18,260 nucleotides of DNA from Porticoccaceae bacterium UBA1989 (GTDB taxonomy: Bacteria; Pseudomonadota; Gammaproteobacteria; Pseudomonadales; Porticoccaceae), in assembly GCA_002335945.1 (NCBI GenBank), contig DDDD01000183.1:1-18260 (forward strand). Reading direction: 5' to 3'. Positions 1-8,900 of the stretch are shown one piece after another. The position numbers were made by a program, and so were the translations under genes. Position 1 is the stretch's first letter. Every line of letters starts with the position of its first letter. Below the pieces are notes generated by a model. It was not told the origin of the DNA, searched no databases, and was given only the letters and a program-made list of their open reading frames with translations.

Positions 1-8
1 AGACACAA

Positions 9-36
9 AAAAGGGGTGCCAATTGGCACCCCTTTT
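9..36 (-). terminator. Intrinsic terminator downstream of the TonB receptor gene
   Basis: A perfect 28-nt palindrome: AAAA, then GGGGTGCC, a central AATT, GGCACCCC and TTTT. Read on the minus strand it is a GC-rich stem followed by six T residues (12 down to 7), and it sits 62 bp past the stop codon of the minus-strand receptor gene. Because it is symmetric and also has T residues on the plus strand, it could stop transcription in both directions. Confidence 0.85.
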
Positions 37-97
37 CTTGTATCTGTTAGGCCAGCACTTGCGCACTGACCCGATCTAATTAACTCAAAAGAGTCGC

Positions 98-2587
98 TTA
101 GAAGTTGTAGCTATACTTTGCGTACCAAAATGCACCGCTGAAGCCCATTGGTGCGAACTGGCTGTACTTGTTACCGTAAGAAGTTGCGTCGTGCAATGTG
201 TCGCCCGCTTCGTCCAGTACGTTGTTACCGCCAAGCATTACTGTTGAGCTTTCGTTGACGTTATAAGATAACTCTAAGTCAACAACCATCTCGCCTGAGT
301 AATCAAAGCCTTCGTTGCTGTCATACCAGTCGCTGTATGAGCTAACACGAGCAAGCATTCTCCAAGAATCCATGACGTGATTAGCAGACAGGTTCCAACG
401 AGTGTCTGGAGTCATGCCTTCGATGATGCGCTCACGCTCAGCATCGATAGTCGAACCAGCTTTAGTAATTTCAGTAGTCGTCTTGTTGTAGGCTAGGTTC
501 CAGTCAGTGGTACCGCCCATCCAATCAGTGCTAGTTGAAATAACTACGTCAATACCGCTTGTGTTGGTATCGAAGTCGTTGGTGAAGAAACGGAACTGAG
601 ACATATCACCAGCACCAGGTACATTGGCTGCTCTTAGAGCAGCAATGTCAGCGGCTGTTAAAGTGATGTCAGCAGACAGGTTCAAGCGATCTTCAACGTC
701 AATATCAAAGTAATCAGCAGTGATGTCGAATTCGCCTACAGTAGTGTAGAAACCAAAAGTCATGTTAGTAGAGTCTTCTGGAGTCAACTGCGCGCCGCCG
801 TATAACAAAGCAACTGGGCTAGTAGCTGGGATTACACCCTTGTTCACTAACTGGCCTGTTGTGTTATCGATGGTAGTAGAGATGTTTGACGCATTAGACT
901 GCCCTGGCGTTGGTGCTTTAAAGCCAGTGCTGTACGTCGCACGAATACCAGTATCATCAGTCAGGTGATAGTTACCACCGATCTTGTAGTTGGTAGTTGT
1001 ACCAAAATCTTCATAGTCTTCAAAGCGAAGCGCAGAAGTTAATAACAAGTCATCCGATGCATCCCACTCAGCTTCTACGTATGCCGCATAGTTACTACGG
1101 TCAAATACGCCCGCGATGCTCTTAGCGAATCCAGGGAAGCCGTTACTTGAAAGGCTGAACCCTTGATCGCCTAGTACACCGGCAGTTGAAGAGGCTTCAT
1201 CGCCTGCTCCGATAGTGAACTCTTCAACGCGGTACTCAGCACCAAAGGCCATGCTTACAGACTCGCTCATGGAGTAAGTGAAGTCAGCGTTTACTGAAGT
1301 TTCAACTTGACGATATAGGCCTGGATCGAAGTCACGTGGAGACGCTGGACCCATACTTGCATTAACAGTGTTGTTAATGAAGAAGTCTGCTTCGTTGCTG
1401 CCGTAGTAAGAACTTACGTCCCAACCTAAGCCATTAGCCGTCTCACCACGTAATCCAAACAAGAATGCCTGGTCAGTCATGGTGCCACCAAAGCGTGGCG
1501 TGAAACCACCAGGAATAGTTTCCTGGAAGCTAAAGCAGTTATCATCAGCTGCAACTGCTGCCATAGCGGTTGGGTCAGGGATATTACCCGTTAGAGCAAC
1601 AACTGGACAGTCTGTACCAACACCAACACCATCCATATCACCGATAAGAAGGTTTGTTCCATCGCCGTATACACCACCACGGTTGGTAGGGTTACGGAAG
1701 TAGAATCCGCCATCGATGTCTTTAGTCGTTGAGTTAGCATAACCATACATTTCAGTATCGTTGCCCAAGTCAGCGCCAAAGTTAACGAAAAGCTTCATGT
1801 CGTTATCAACGTTAGGACGGCCCCATTTCATCGCTGGAGATGGAACATTTGTGTAGCCATCTGTAACCAGAGCAGCAGCATCTGCACGCTGTACTGAACG
1901 ATCGGTTTCATCAGTAGAACCAATTTCAAACGTAGTGTTAACAAAGCCGTTAGAACCAAGAGGTAGGCCAAAGTTAGCTGAAACATACGACATTGAACCG
2001 TCGCCTTCGCTATATTCGCCGGCACGAACCTGGATGCTACCGCCTTCGCTTGCATCTTTAAGATTGAAGTTGATTACGCCAGCAAGTGCATCAGAACCAT
2101 ACTGAGATGCAGCGCCGTCGCGTAGTACTTCAATGTTTTTCAGGGCTAGGCCTGGAATAGAAGATGTGTCAGGACCCTGTGCGCCGTCTGAAATACCACC
2201 AGCAGCCCAAAGGATTACTGAAGCACGGTGACGACGCTTGCCGTTAACCAGTACTAAAGTGTGGTCAGCTGCCATGCCGCGAAGACCTGCTGGGCGAACC
2301 ATTGTGCCTGCGTCACTGATCGGCTGATCGTTAACGTAGTAAGAAGGTACTGAGTTACGCAAAAGGTTGGTAACGTCAACATCGCCTTGGTTAGTAAGCT
2401 CAGAACCGCTGATAACATCAACAGCAGATACAGAGTCAATTACCGAGCGTGCTTTAGCACGTGCACCAACAGTTACAATTTCTTCTACCATTTCTTCAGC
2501 GACAGCAGAAGCTACTGGAAGCATAGTGCTACCGGCAATCACTGCGGCTGCAATGGCGTTTAATTTCCAAAAAGTATTATTTTTCAT
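98..2587 (-). CDS. TonB-dependent outer-membrane receptor, substrate unknown
   Basis: 829 aa. Residues 1-30 are a signal peptide (Lys near the N-terminus, Ala-rich core, likely cut after AVA at 30). EEIVTV at 35-40 resembles a TonB box. A plug domain spans about 46-178 and includes the typical run IEVLRDGAASQYGSDALAG (152-170), followed by VINFNL. The rest should form the 22-strand barrel, and the protein ends in Tyr-Asn-Phe, an aromatic C-terminus typical of outer-membrane proteins. Such receptors import siderophores, cobalamin, sugars or peptides using energy from TonB-ExbBD. No inner-membrane transporter, hydrolase or regulator lies beside it, so the substrate cannot be named. The start is well supported: a strong ribosome site (GGGGGA, 2593-2598 on the minus strand) lies 5 nt before the ATG. 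The only two Cys residues lie about 30 residues apart in a probable surface loop. Confidence 0.93.
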   Translation of the reverse strand: MKNNTFWKLNAIAAAVIAGSTMLPVASAVAEEMVEEIVTVGARAKARSVIDSVSAVDVISGSELTNQGDVDVTNLLRNSVPSYYVNDQPISDAGTMVRPAGLRGMAADHTLVLVNGKRRHRASVILWAAGGISDGAQGPDTSSIPGLALKNIEVLRDGAASQYGSDALAGVINFNLKDASEGGSIQVRAGEYSEGDGSMSYVSANFGLPLGSNGFVNTTFEIGSTDETDRSVQRADAAALVTDGYTNVPSPAMKWGRPNVDNDMKLFVNFGADLGNDTEMYGYANSTTKDIDGGFYFRNPTNRGGVYGDGTNLLIGDMDGVGVGTDCPVVALTGNIPDPTAMAAVAADDNCFSFQETIPGGFTPRFGGTMTDQAFLFGLRGETANGLGWDVSSYYGSNEADFFINNTVNASMGPASPRDFDPGLYRQVETSVNADFTYSMSESVSMAFGAEYRVEEFTIGAGDEASSTAGVLGDQGFSLSSNGFPGFAKSIAGVFDRSNYAAYVEAEWDASDDLLLTSALRFEDYEDFGTTTNYKIGGNYHLTDDTGIRATYSTGFKAPTPGQSNASNISTTIDNTTGQLVNKGVIPATSPVALLYGGAQLTPEDSTNMTFGFYTTVGEFDITADYFDIDVEDRLNLSADITLTAADIAALRAANVPGAGDMSQFRFFTNDFDTNTSGIDVVISTSTDWMGGTTDWNLAYNKTTTEITKAGSTIDAERERIIEGMTPDTRWNLSANHVMDSWRMLARVSSYSDWYDSNEGFDYSGEMVVDLELSYNVNESSTVMLGGNNVLDEAGDTLHDATSYGNKYSQFAPMGFSGAFWYAKYSYNF

Positions 2588-2846
2588 AAATCTCCCCCGA
2601 GATAATATCGGACTTAGTTTAATTTTATTGCCTTACTGTGGCGTTTGATTTTTTATTGTTATCAAGCAATCAATTCAGAAGGAATCTGAGCCATAGCGGC
2701 CATAATGGAACGAAGGTTCAAACTCAAACTTCTCGCGTAGTCTACTCTTATTCAAATGGAAATCACACGATAAATTTACATGTCGTAATTGCGACATTTC
2801 ATGTCGGAATTCGCCTATTTATGCAGGCTCTTGACTACTTAAGGGC
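2588..2846 (-). promoter_or_regulatory. Intergenic leader of the TonB receptor gene
   Basis: 259 bp between the epmB stop and the receptor start, both on the minus strand. No terminator is visible after epmB, so read-through is possible, but the length and AT-richness suggest the receptor has its own promoter. No convincing -35/-10 pair could be assigned. It contains the palindromic site at 2780-2806 and two short hairpins (2675-2689 and 2597-2611, the latter just before the ribosome site). Confidence 0.45.
2780..2806. promoter_or_regulatory. Putative operator: ATGTCG/CGACAT repeat plus extra half-site
   Basis: ATGTCG (2780-2785), a 6-bp spacer TAATTG, then CGACAT (2792-2797) make an 18-bp dyad. 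After three bases a third ATGTCG (2801-2806) follows, itself followed by GAATTC. Three half-sites on a regular spacing upstream of a TonB receptor gene suggest a binding site for a dimeric repressor or activator. The regulator is unknown, and the match is not to a Fur box. The regulatory role is inferred. Confidence 0.4.
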
Positions 2847-3848
2847 TTAGAGTGAAATAAGTGTTTTTGACAGTTTGCCAGGGATTTCCCGCACCAGTCT
2901 TGGCAATAAAAATCCGGGCAGCATCGTTTGTAATTCACGATAGATTTGGCGAGCTTCTGTTGTATCAATATCAAAGTGGCTGGCGCCCTGAACCGGATCT
3001 AAAAGGTGTAAGTAATAGGGTGTGATGGCGCAATCAAAAAGCCGTTCACTCAAATTGTTTAATGACTCGGCGCTGTCATTCACGCCTTTGAGTAAAACCG
3101 TCTGGTTGAGCACTTTTATACCTGCACCCTGCAGGCGTCGGACAGCCTCGACAACCTCGGCATCTATTTCGTTACTATGATTGATATGTAAAACCAAAAT
3201 AGGTGTTAAGCGAGTGCCTGTTGCCCAGCGCAAAAAGGCATCGTTAATCCGCGATGGAATCACCACTGGCAGGCGGGTGTGAATACGCAGACGCTTTATA
3301 TGAGGTATGGCAGCGATCTGTTCGGCGAGCCAGCCGAGAAACTGGTCATTGGCCGCCAAGGGGTCACCGCCGCTGAAAATCACCTCATTAATGTCAGTGT
3401 TACTGCTTATATACGTAAGTGCTTGCAGCCATTGCTCTTTACTCTGGCGATTTTCTTGATAGGGAAAATGACGACGAAAGCAGTAACGGCAGTTAATTGC
3501 GCAGGCGGGGCTGACGATGAGCAACAGACGATTGCGGTATTTATGTACAATGCCAGCAATAGGGTTATGGCTAGATTCATCTAGGGGGTCTGTGCTGTAT
3601 GCCGGGTCTAACTGCATCTCCGCTTTAATGGGTAGCACCTGAGCGAGCAGCGGGTCATTGGAATTACCTTTTTCCATGCGCCGAACGAAGGCGCGTGGCA
3701 CCCTGAGTGGAAATTGTTGAGCCGCCTGCTGGCAGGTTGAAAGCTGGGTACTGTCGAGCTCAAGTTCCGCGAGCAGTTCATCAACACTGGTAAAAGACTG
3801 GCTCAGTTCAGTTTGCCAGTTCGGCTGAATATGCAGAGGTTTGAGCAT
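2847..3848 (-). CDS. epmB: EF-P--(R)-beta-lysine pathway lysine 2,3-aminomutase EpmB
   Basis: 333 aa from the ATG at 3848, close to the roughly 340 aa of E. coli EpmB (YjeK). The radical-SAM cluster motif CAINCRYC (Cys116, Cys120, Cys123) and the SGGDPL motif (159-164) mark the KamA/EpmB family. The C-terminal PGKLSKTL carries Lys residues in the region where the family binds PLP. The enzyme isomerises L-lysine to (R)-beta-lysine, which EpmA ligates to elongation factor P to relieve stalling at polyproline stretches. The frame stays open upstream to 4064, but that part runs antisense into tadA and lacks family similarity, so 3848 is preferred. efp and epmA, often near this gene, are not in the window. 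Its start lies back to back with tadA, 57 bp apart, so the two promoters must share that gap. The shorter length and lack of a KamA-type extension favour EpmB over a catabolic aminomutase. Confidence 0.88.
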   Translation of the reverse strand: MLKPLHIQPNWQTELSQSFTSVDELLAELELDSTQLSTCQQAAQQFPLRVPRAFVRRMEKGNSNDPLLAQVLPIKAEMQLDPAYSTDPLDESSHNPIAGIVHKYRNRLLLIVSPACAINCRYCFRRHFPYQENRQSKEQWLQALTYISSNTDINEVIFSGGDPLAANDQFLGWLAEQIAAIPHIKRLRIHTRLPVVIPSRINDAFLRWATGTRLTPILVLHINHSNEIDAEVVEAVRRLQGAGIKVLNQTVLLKGVNDSAESLNNLSERLFDCAITPYYLHLLDPVQGASHFDIDTTEARQIYRELQTMLPGFLLPRLVREIPGKLSKTLISL

Positions 3849-3905
3849 AAGAGTTCTTGATAGAAAGTAGGCCACTGATTTTACGCTATAGGGCAATGGA
3901 TAAGT

Positions 3906-4370
3906 ATGAGTACTGACGAATTTTATATGGCTAAAGCATTGCAGTTGGCTGAGCAAGCCGGTGCTGCTGGCGAGGTGCCGGTGGGTGCCATCGTAGTCAA
4001 AGACGGCGAAATTGTCGGAGAGGGGTTTAATCAGCCTATTTCTGGCTGCGATCCAACCGCCCATGCCGAAATTGTGGCCATGCGCAATGCCGCTAATAAT
4101 CTCAGCAATTACCGCCTAAGTGACTGTGATCTGTACGTTACCATTGAGCCCTGCACCATGTGTGTGGGCGCTATGGTTCATGGGCGTATTCGCCGGGTAC
4201 TGTTTGGTGCGCTGGAGCCCAGAGCTGGTGCCTTACAGAGTCAGCTACAGCTAATGGATCAAAGTCATTACAACCACAGTATTGAATGGCAGGGTGGAGT
4301 GTTGGCGCAGGAGTGCGGTGATCTTATTAGTCTTTTCTTTCGGCGCAAGCGGGAATCTAAAAGCCAATAA
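3906..4370 (+). CDS. tadA: tRNA-specific adenosine deaminase TadA
   Basis: 154 aa, a typical TadA length. The zinc site is complete: HAE at 53-55 (His53 ligand, Glu55 proton shuttle) and PCTMC at 82-86 (Cys83 and Cys86 ligands). The enzyme deaminates A34 of tRNA-Arg(ACG) to inosine in the cytoplasm, letting one tRNA read CGU, CGC and CGA. It is an essential gene in most bacteria. The loop after FGA reads LEPRAGA where E. coli has RDAKTGA, a conservative variant. Neighbouring mltF and purL give the order tadA-mltF-purL known from E. coli, which supports the call. The gene is convergent with mltF, with only 23 bp between stop codons and no hairpin there. The ATG at 3906 has a weak ribosome site, but no better start keeps the N-terminal helix. 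Confidence 0.95.
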   Translation: MSTDEFYMAKALQLAEQAGAAGEVPVGAIVVKDGEIVGEGFNQPISGCDPTAHAEIVAMRNAANNLSNYRLSDCDLYVTIEPCTMCVGAMVHGRIRRVLFGALEPRAGALQSQLQLMDQSHYNHSIEWQGGVLAQECGDLISLFFRRKRESKSQ

Positions 4371-4393
4371 AACCCGCGCTTAGAAATCGATCC

Positions 4394-5833
4394 CTATAAA
4401 GAGGGAGGTGCGTCTGGTTCCCATTCCGCTGGGACGGGCGGCGGTTCGAAATCATGCTGGGAGAGAGAATAGAGCTGCAGGTAGGTTCTGTAGTATTGAA
4501 TATTATCCACATAGAGCACCGGCTCATTGCCCCGGGCATAGCCATATTTAACCGTTGAATAAAATTGTTTCTTACTCAGCAGAGGCAAGTGCGCGCGAAT
4601 ATCCACCCACAGATCTGGGTTCTTGCCGTTGCGTGCAGTTAATACCCGTGCATCCTCTAAATGCCCAAAGCCCACATTGTAAGCAGCCAGGGCCAGTAGA
4701 GTGCGATCGGGCTCAGTGATTCTCTGGGGCAGGCGCGACTTTAATTTCACTAGATAGGCGGCGCCGCCTTCCAGACTCTGGGCTGCATCGAGGCGATTGC
4801 TCACCTTCATTTCTTTGGCGGTATCCAATGTCAGCATCATCAACCCGCGCACACCGGTGGGGGATCTGGCTTTGGGGTTCCAGTGAGATTCCTGATAGGC
4901 CACAGCTGCCAGCAGTGACCAGTCCATGCCATGATGTTGGGCAGTTTGGCGAAACATCTGTTCATACTTGGGCAATCGACGCGCCACCAGCTGCCCTAGC
5001 CGCTGTGAATCCCCCACAGAAAAATTCTCTGTCTGGGAAAATAGCTGCTGCTCTAAAAGGGCCAGCTTGCCACTCTTTATATAGCTGTCTAAAAATGCAT
5101 TGGCGGCGTTTAGCAAAGTACCGTCGTTGTGGGTTGCAAATGCCCAGGCAGTAGACTGAGGTTTGGCGATATCAAATGCTTTGCGCGCTCTGGGATAAAT
5201 ATGGCGGTTCACCAGATAGGCCAGTGAGTCCACGACGGTGTAGGTAACCTGGCCCTCGTGAACCATTCTTATCAGGTCGCTCATCTCTAAATCGTCTTGC
5301 TCGCGCCAGCGTAAATCTGGCACTGCATCCTTGAGACTCTGGAGCTGCTCACTATGGGATGAATCAGTAATCACCAGTAACTCGCCCTCGAGTTGGTCCA
5401 GTGATTTAGGTCGTTTGCTGCCGCGACGGTACACCAGCTGCTGAGTTACTTCGAAAAATGGTTGAGAGAATGCTAGGGATTCGGCGCGGGCTTCAGTGGC
5501 CACTAAGTTGGCTGCGGCGAAATCTCCCTGAGGGCCGCCCACCGAGAGCAGTAGTCTGCGCAAGGTTGACTGGGGTTTGACCACCAATTCGACATTTAGA
5601 CTGTCTGCAAAGGCCTTGGCGATCAGGTAGTCGAAGCCATTTTTGCCACGACCATCTTCAAAATAGGTAGTTGGCCCAGATACCGTTAGCATCACCAGCT
5701 GGCCTCTCGCATGCACGCGCTCGAGGTCTGACATATGGGCACTGCTGGGTATATAAGCCACAAACACAGAAAGCATAACGATCAGCGCAAGCCGATTTGG
5801 TATTTTTCTGATGCTGTGGAAAAACTCGCTCAT
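4394..5833 (-). CDS. mltF: Membrane-bound lytic murein transglycosylase F
   Basis: 479 aa. An N-terminal hydrophobic segment (about 14-29) acts as signal peptide or anchor. Residues about 40-265 are a periplasmic solute-binding-like (SBP_bac_3) domain with the GKNGFDYLIAKAFA signature. Residues about 285-430 are an SLT lysozyme-like domain with catalytic Glu315 in YQESHWNP and the AYNVG motif at 384-388. This two-domain layout defines MltF. It cleaves the MurNAc-GlcNAc bond in peptidoglycan with formation of 1,6-anhydroMurNAc and takes part in wall turnover. The C-terminus ends in a Pro-rich tail containing PPP (464-466), a possible EF-P-dependent stall site. Divergent from purL and convergent with tadA, as in E. 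coli. The ATG at 5833 is needed to include the signal segment, although its ribosome site (AGAGG) is rather distant. Confidence 0.93.
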   Translation of the reverse strand: MSEFFHSIRKIPNRLALIVMLSVFVAYIPSSAHMSDLERVHARGQLVMLTVSGPTTYFEDGRGKNGFDYLIAKAFADSLNVELVVKPQSTLRRLLLSVGGPQGDFAAANLVATEARAESLAFSQPFFEVTQQLVYRRGSKRPKSLDQLEGELLVITDSSHSEQLQSLKDAVPDLRWREQDDLEMSDLIRMVHEGQVTYTVVDSLAYLVNRHIYPRARKAFDIAKPQSTAWAFATHNDGTLLNAANAFLDSYIKSGKLALLEQQLFSQTENFSVGDSQRLGQLVARRLPKYEQMFRQTAQHHGMDWSLLAAVAYQESHWNPKARSPTGVRGLMMLTLDTAKEMKVSNRLDAAQSLEGGAAYLVKLKSRLPQRITEPDRTLLALAAYNVGFGHLEDARVLTARNGKNPDLWVDIRAHLPLLSKKQFYSTVKYGYARGNEPVLYVDNIQYYRTYLQLYSLSQHDFEPPPVPAEWEPDAPPSL

Positions 5834-5862
5834 GGCTGTTTGAGTAACCTCTATACGGCTGG

Positions 5863-5892
5863 GTTATAAGTGCCCTGTCTTGGGTGACTCAG
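5863..5892 (-). promoter_or_regulatory. Candidate mltF promoter
   Basis: On the minus strand, CTGAGT (5892-5887), an 18-bp spacer and TATAAC (5868-5863). The -10 matches five of six consensus bases and the -35 three. The predicted start, near 5856, would give a leader of about 22 nt before the mltF ATG. Weak but well placed. Confidence 0.35.
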
Positions 5893-5951
5893 GATTTAAG
5901 AATTGTACATGCTTTAGGTAATTCATTCTGCCTAAGCCGGGATTTTTCAGC

Positions 5952-5957
5952 TAGAAT
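5952..5957 (+). promoter_or_regulatory. Candidate purL -10 element
   Basis: TAGAAT lies 40 bp before the chosen purL ATG, with no good -35 partner at 16-18 bp. I looked for a PurR-like operator (ACGCAAACGTTTTCGT type) in the 164-bp gap and did not find one. Its absence suggests that purL here is not controlled by an E. coli-style PurR box. Confidence 0.25.
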
Positions 5958-5997
5958 AACGCGCTTCCCAATAGCTATGTTTTTGAGACCAGCATCC

Positions 5998-8900
5998 ATG
6001 ATAATCCTCAGCGGCGCATCCTCTCTTTCCGCGTTTCGACGTCAAAAATTACTCTCTAATCTGCAGCGTGCAGTGCCCTCAGTTACCTCAGTGGTAGCGG
6101 AATTTGTGCACTTTGCTGAGGTTAGGGAAGCCCTGTCAGAGACAGACCTGACAACCCTCGAAGCCCTTATGACCTATGGCCCGAGCGAAGAAAAAGGCTC
6201 TACCGAGGGCACGCTGCTACTGGTGGTTCCCCGTTCCGGCACTATTTCTCCCTGGTCGAGCAAGGCCACGGATATTGCCCACAACTGCGGGCTGCACAAC
6301 GTGCTGCGGGTTGAGCGTGGCACAGCTTATTATGTGCAGGCGCAAAAAGTGCTAACTGACGAGCAGCAGGCATTGCTGGCAGAGTTGCTCAGTGATCGCA
6401 TGGTTGAAACCGTACTCAAGGATTTACAGCAGGCTGAAATGCTGTTTACTCACCACCAGCCCAAGCCGATGACCCAGGTAGATATTCTTGCTGGTGGCAG
6501 TGGAGCGCTAAAGTTGGCCAATGTTGAGCTTGGCTTGGCACTAGCCGACGATGAAATTGACTATCTGGTTGCCAGCTTTGAAGAGTTACAGCGTAACCCT
6601 TCAGATGCTGAGTTAATGATGTTTGCTCAGGCCAACTCCGAGCACTGCAGGCACAAAATCTTTAATGCCAGCTGGACGGTGGACGGCGTTGAAGAAAAAA
6701 ATTCCCTGTTTGGCATGATTCGAAACACCAACAAACTGGGTGGCGAAAATGTGCTGTCGGCTTATTCCGATAATGCCGCAGTGGTTGCTGGTACTGAAGG
6801 TGGACGATTCTATCCGGATCCCATCAGTAAAGAATATGGTTACAGCCAAGAGCCAGTGCATCTGCTGATGAAGGTTGAAACCCATAATCACCCAACGGCT
6901 ATCGCGCCTTACTCTGGTGCTGGTACAGGTTCCGGTGGTGAGATTCGCGACGAAGGTGCTGTGGGTCGAGGTTCTAAACCTAAGGTGGGGCTGGTCGGTT
7001 TTACCGTGTCCAATTTACAGATTCCAAATTATATTCAGCCTTGGGAATACGACTACGGCAAGCCGGGTCGCATAGTGTCAGCGCTGGATATCATGACCGA
7101 AGGTCCGCTAGGTGGTGCGGCCTTTAATAATGAATTTGGTCGCCCCAATATCTGCGGCTACTTTAGAACCTTCGAGATGGACTTTGCCGGCGAGCGTCGC
7201 GGCTATCACAAGCCCATCATGATTGCCGGTGGTTACGGCAATATCCGTGAAGACCATGTTGATAAGCCAGAATTTAAACCTGGCGCACAGCTTGTTGTGC
7301 TGGGTGGTCCTGCCATGTTGATCGGCTTGGGTGGCGGCGCAGCCTCATCCATGACCACAGGCAGCAGCTCTGCAGATTTAGACTTTGCCTCGGTGCAGCG
7401 TCAGAACCCAGAGATTGAGCGCCGCTGTCAGGAAGTGATCGACCAGTGCTGGCAGCTGGGTGACATTAATCCCATCGCCTTTATTCACGATGTGGGAGCA
7501 GGTGGACTATCCAATGCTCTGCCAGAGTTGGTTAAAGACGGCGGCACCGGCGGTCGTTTTGACCTGCGCAAAGTCCCCAACGATGAACCGGGCATGGCCC
7601 CAGTAGAAATCTGGTGTAACGAAGCCCAAGAGCGTTATGTGCTGGCTATTTTACCTGTGGATATAGAGCGCTTTACCGCTATCTGTGAACGGGAGCGTTG
7701 CCCCTATGCCGTGGTTGGCGAAGCCACAGAGAGCAAGCAGATTACGGTAGTGGACGATCACTTTGATAACAATCCAGTCGATCTGCCGATGTCGGTATTA
7801 TTTGGCAAGGCGCCAAAGATGCATCGCACCGCCACCAAACTAGATTTACCTGCCACGGCCTTCTCGCCTGAAGCCTTGGATCTCAGCGAGTCGGTCTTCC
7901 GCGTATTGCGTCACCCAACAGTGGCCAGTAAAAGTTTCCTTATCACCATTGGCGATCGGTCGGTGACCGGCATGGTTGCCCGTGATCAGATGGTGGGTCC
8001 CTGGCAGATTCCCGTTGCCGACTGTGCCGTCACCACAGTGACCTACGACAGCACCGCCGGTGAAGCCATGGCCATGGGCGAGCGCACGCCGCTGGCTCTA
8101 ATCAATGGTCCAGCCTCTGGCCGTATGGCGATCGGTGAAGCCATTACCAACATCAGCGCTGCGCGCATTGGTGATATTAAAGATATTAAATTGTCCGCTA
8201 ACTGGATGTGTGCCGCAGGCTCGCCGGGGGAAGATGAAAAACTCTACCGCACCGTCGAAGCTGTGGGCATGGATCTATGTCCCAAGCTGGGCATCACCGT
8301 TCCTGTGGGCAAAGACTCCATGTCTATGCGCACCGCTTGGCAAGAGGCCAATGGCGATGACAGGGCTGTTACCTCGCCGCTGTCATTAATTATCACCGGA
8401 TTTTCACCGGTGCTAGATGTGCGTAAAACACTGACCCCACAGCTGCGCACCGATCAGGGTGATACAGAATTATTACTCCTCGACCTAGGTGCTGGTGCCA
8501 ACCGTATGGGAGGCTCTATTTTGGCCCAGGTGTTCTCGGAGTTTGGCGATACAGCCCCAGATGTTGACGATGCTCAGGCCCTTAAAGGCTTCTTCGACAG
8601 CATGCAGGCCTCCATAGAACAGGGCGAAATTGTTGCCTACCATGATCGCTCCGATGGCGGACTGTTAACCACTCTGGCCGAGATGAGTTTTGCCGGCCAT
8701 GTGGGAGTTTCGGTCGATCTGACCGACCTCGACGCCAACAGTATGGCCGTCCTATTTAATGAAGAGCTGGGCGGCGTTATTCAGGTTCGTGCCGACAGCG
8801 CCGATGTTTTGGCTCAGCGTTTTGCTGACGCAGGTGTTAGCGTCCACAGGCTCGGCACAGTCAACAGTAATGACAGTCTTGAGATCAGTCGCGACGGTGA

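Noticed and set aside
2600..2610. Possible Fur box near the TonB receptor start (GATAATATC)
   Set aside because: Only about nine bases resemble the GATAAT repeats of the 19-bp Fur consensus, and the site sits almost at the ribosome site. Not enough to claim iron control.
2847..3848. Catabolic lysine 2,3-aminomutase (KamA) as an alternative to EpmB
   Set aside because: At 333 aa without the longer KamA extension, and in a gammaproteobacterial housekeeping context with no lysine-degradation genes, EpmB fits better.
3849..4064. 72-codon N-terminal extension of epmB
   Set aside because: It is antisense to the 5' part of tadA and lacks family similarity; the start at 3848 gives the normal EpmB length.
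5884..5997. 38-codon upstream extension of purL from a GTG
   Set aside because: The PurL family N-terminus aligns with MIILSGASSLSAF at 5998, and the extension would cover the likely promoter of purL.
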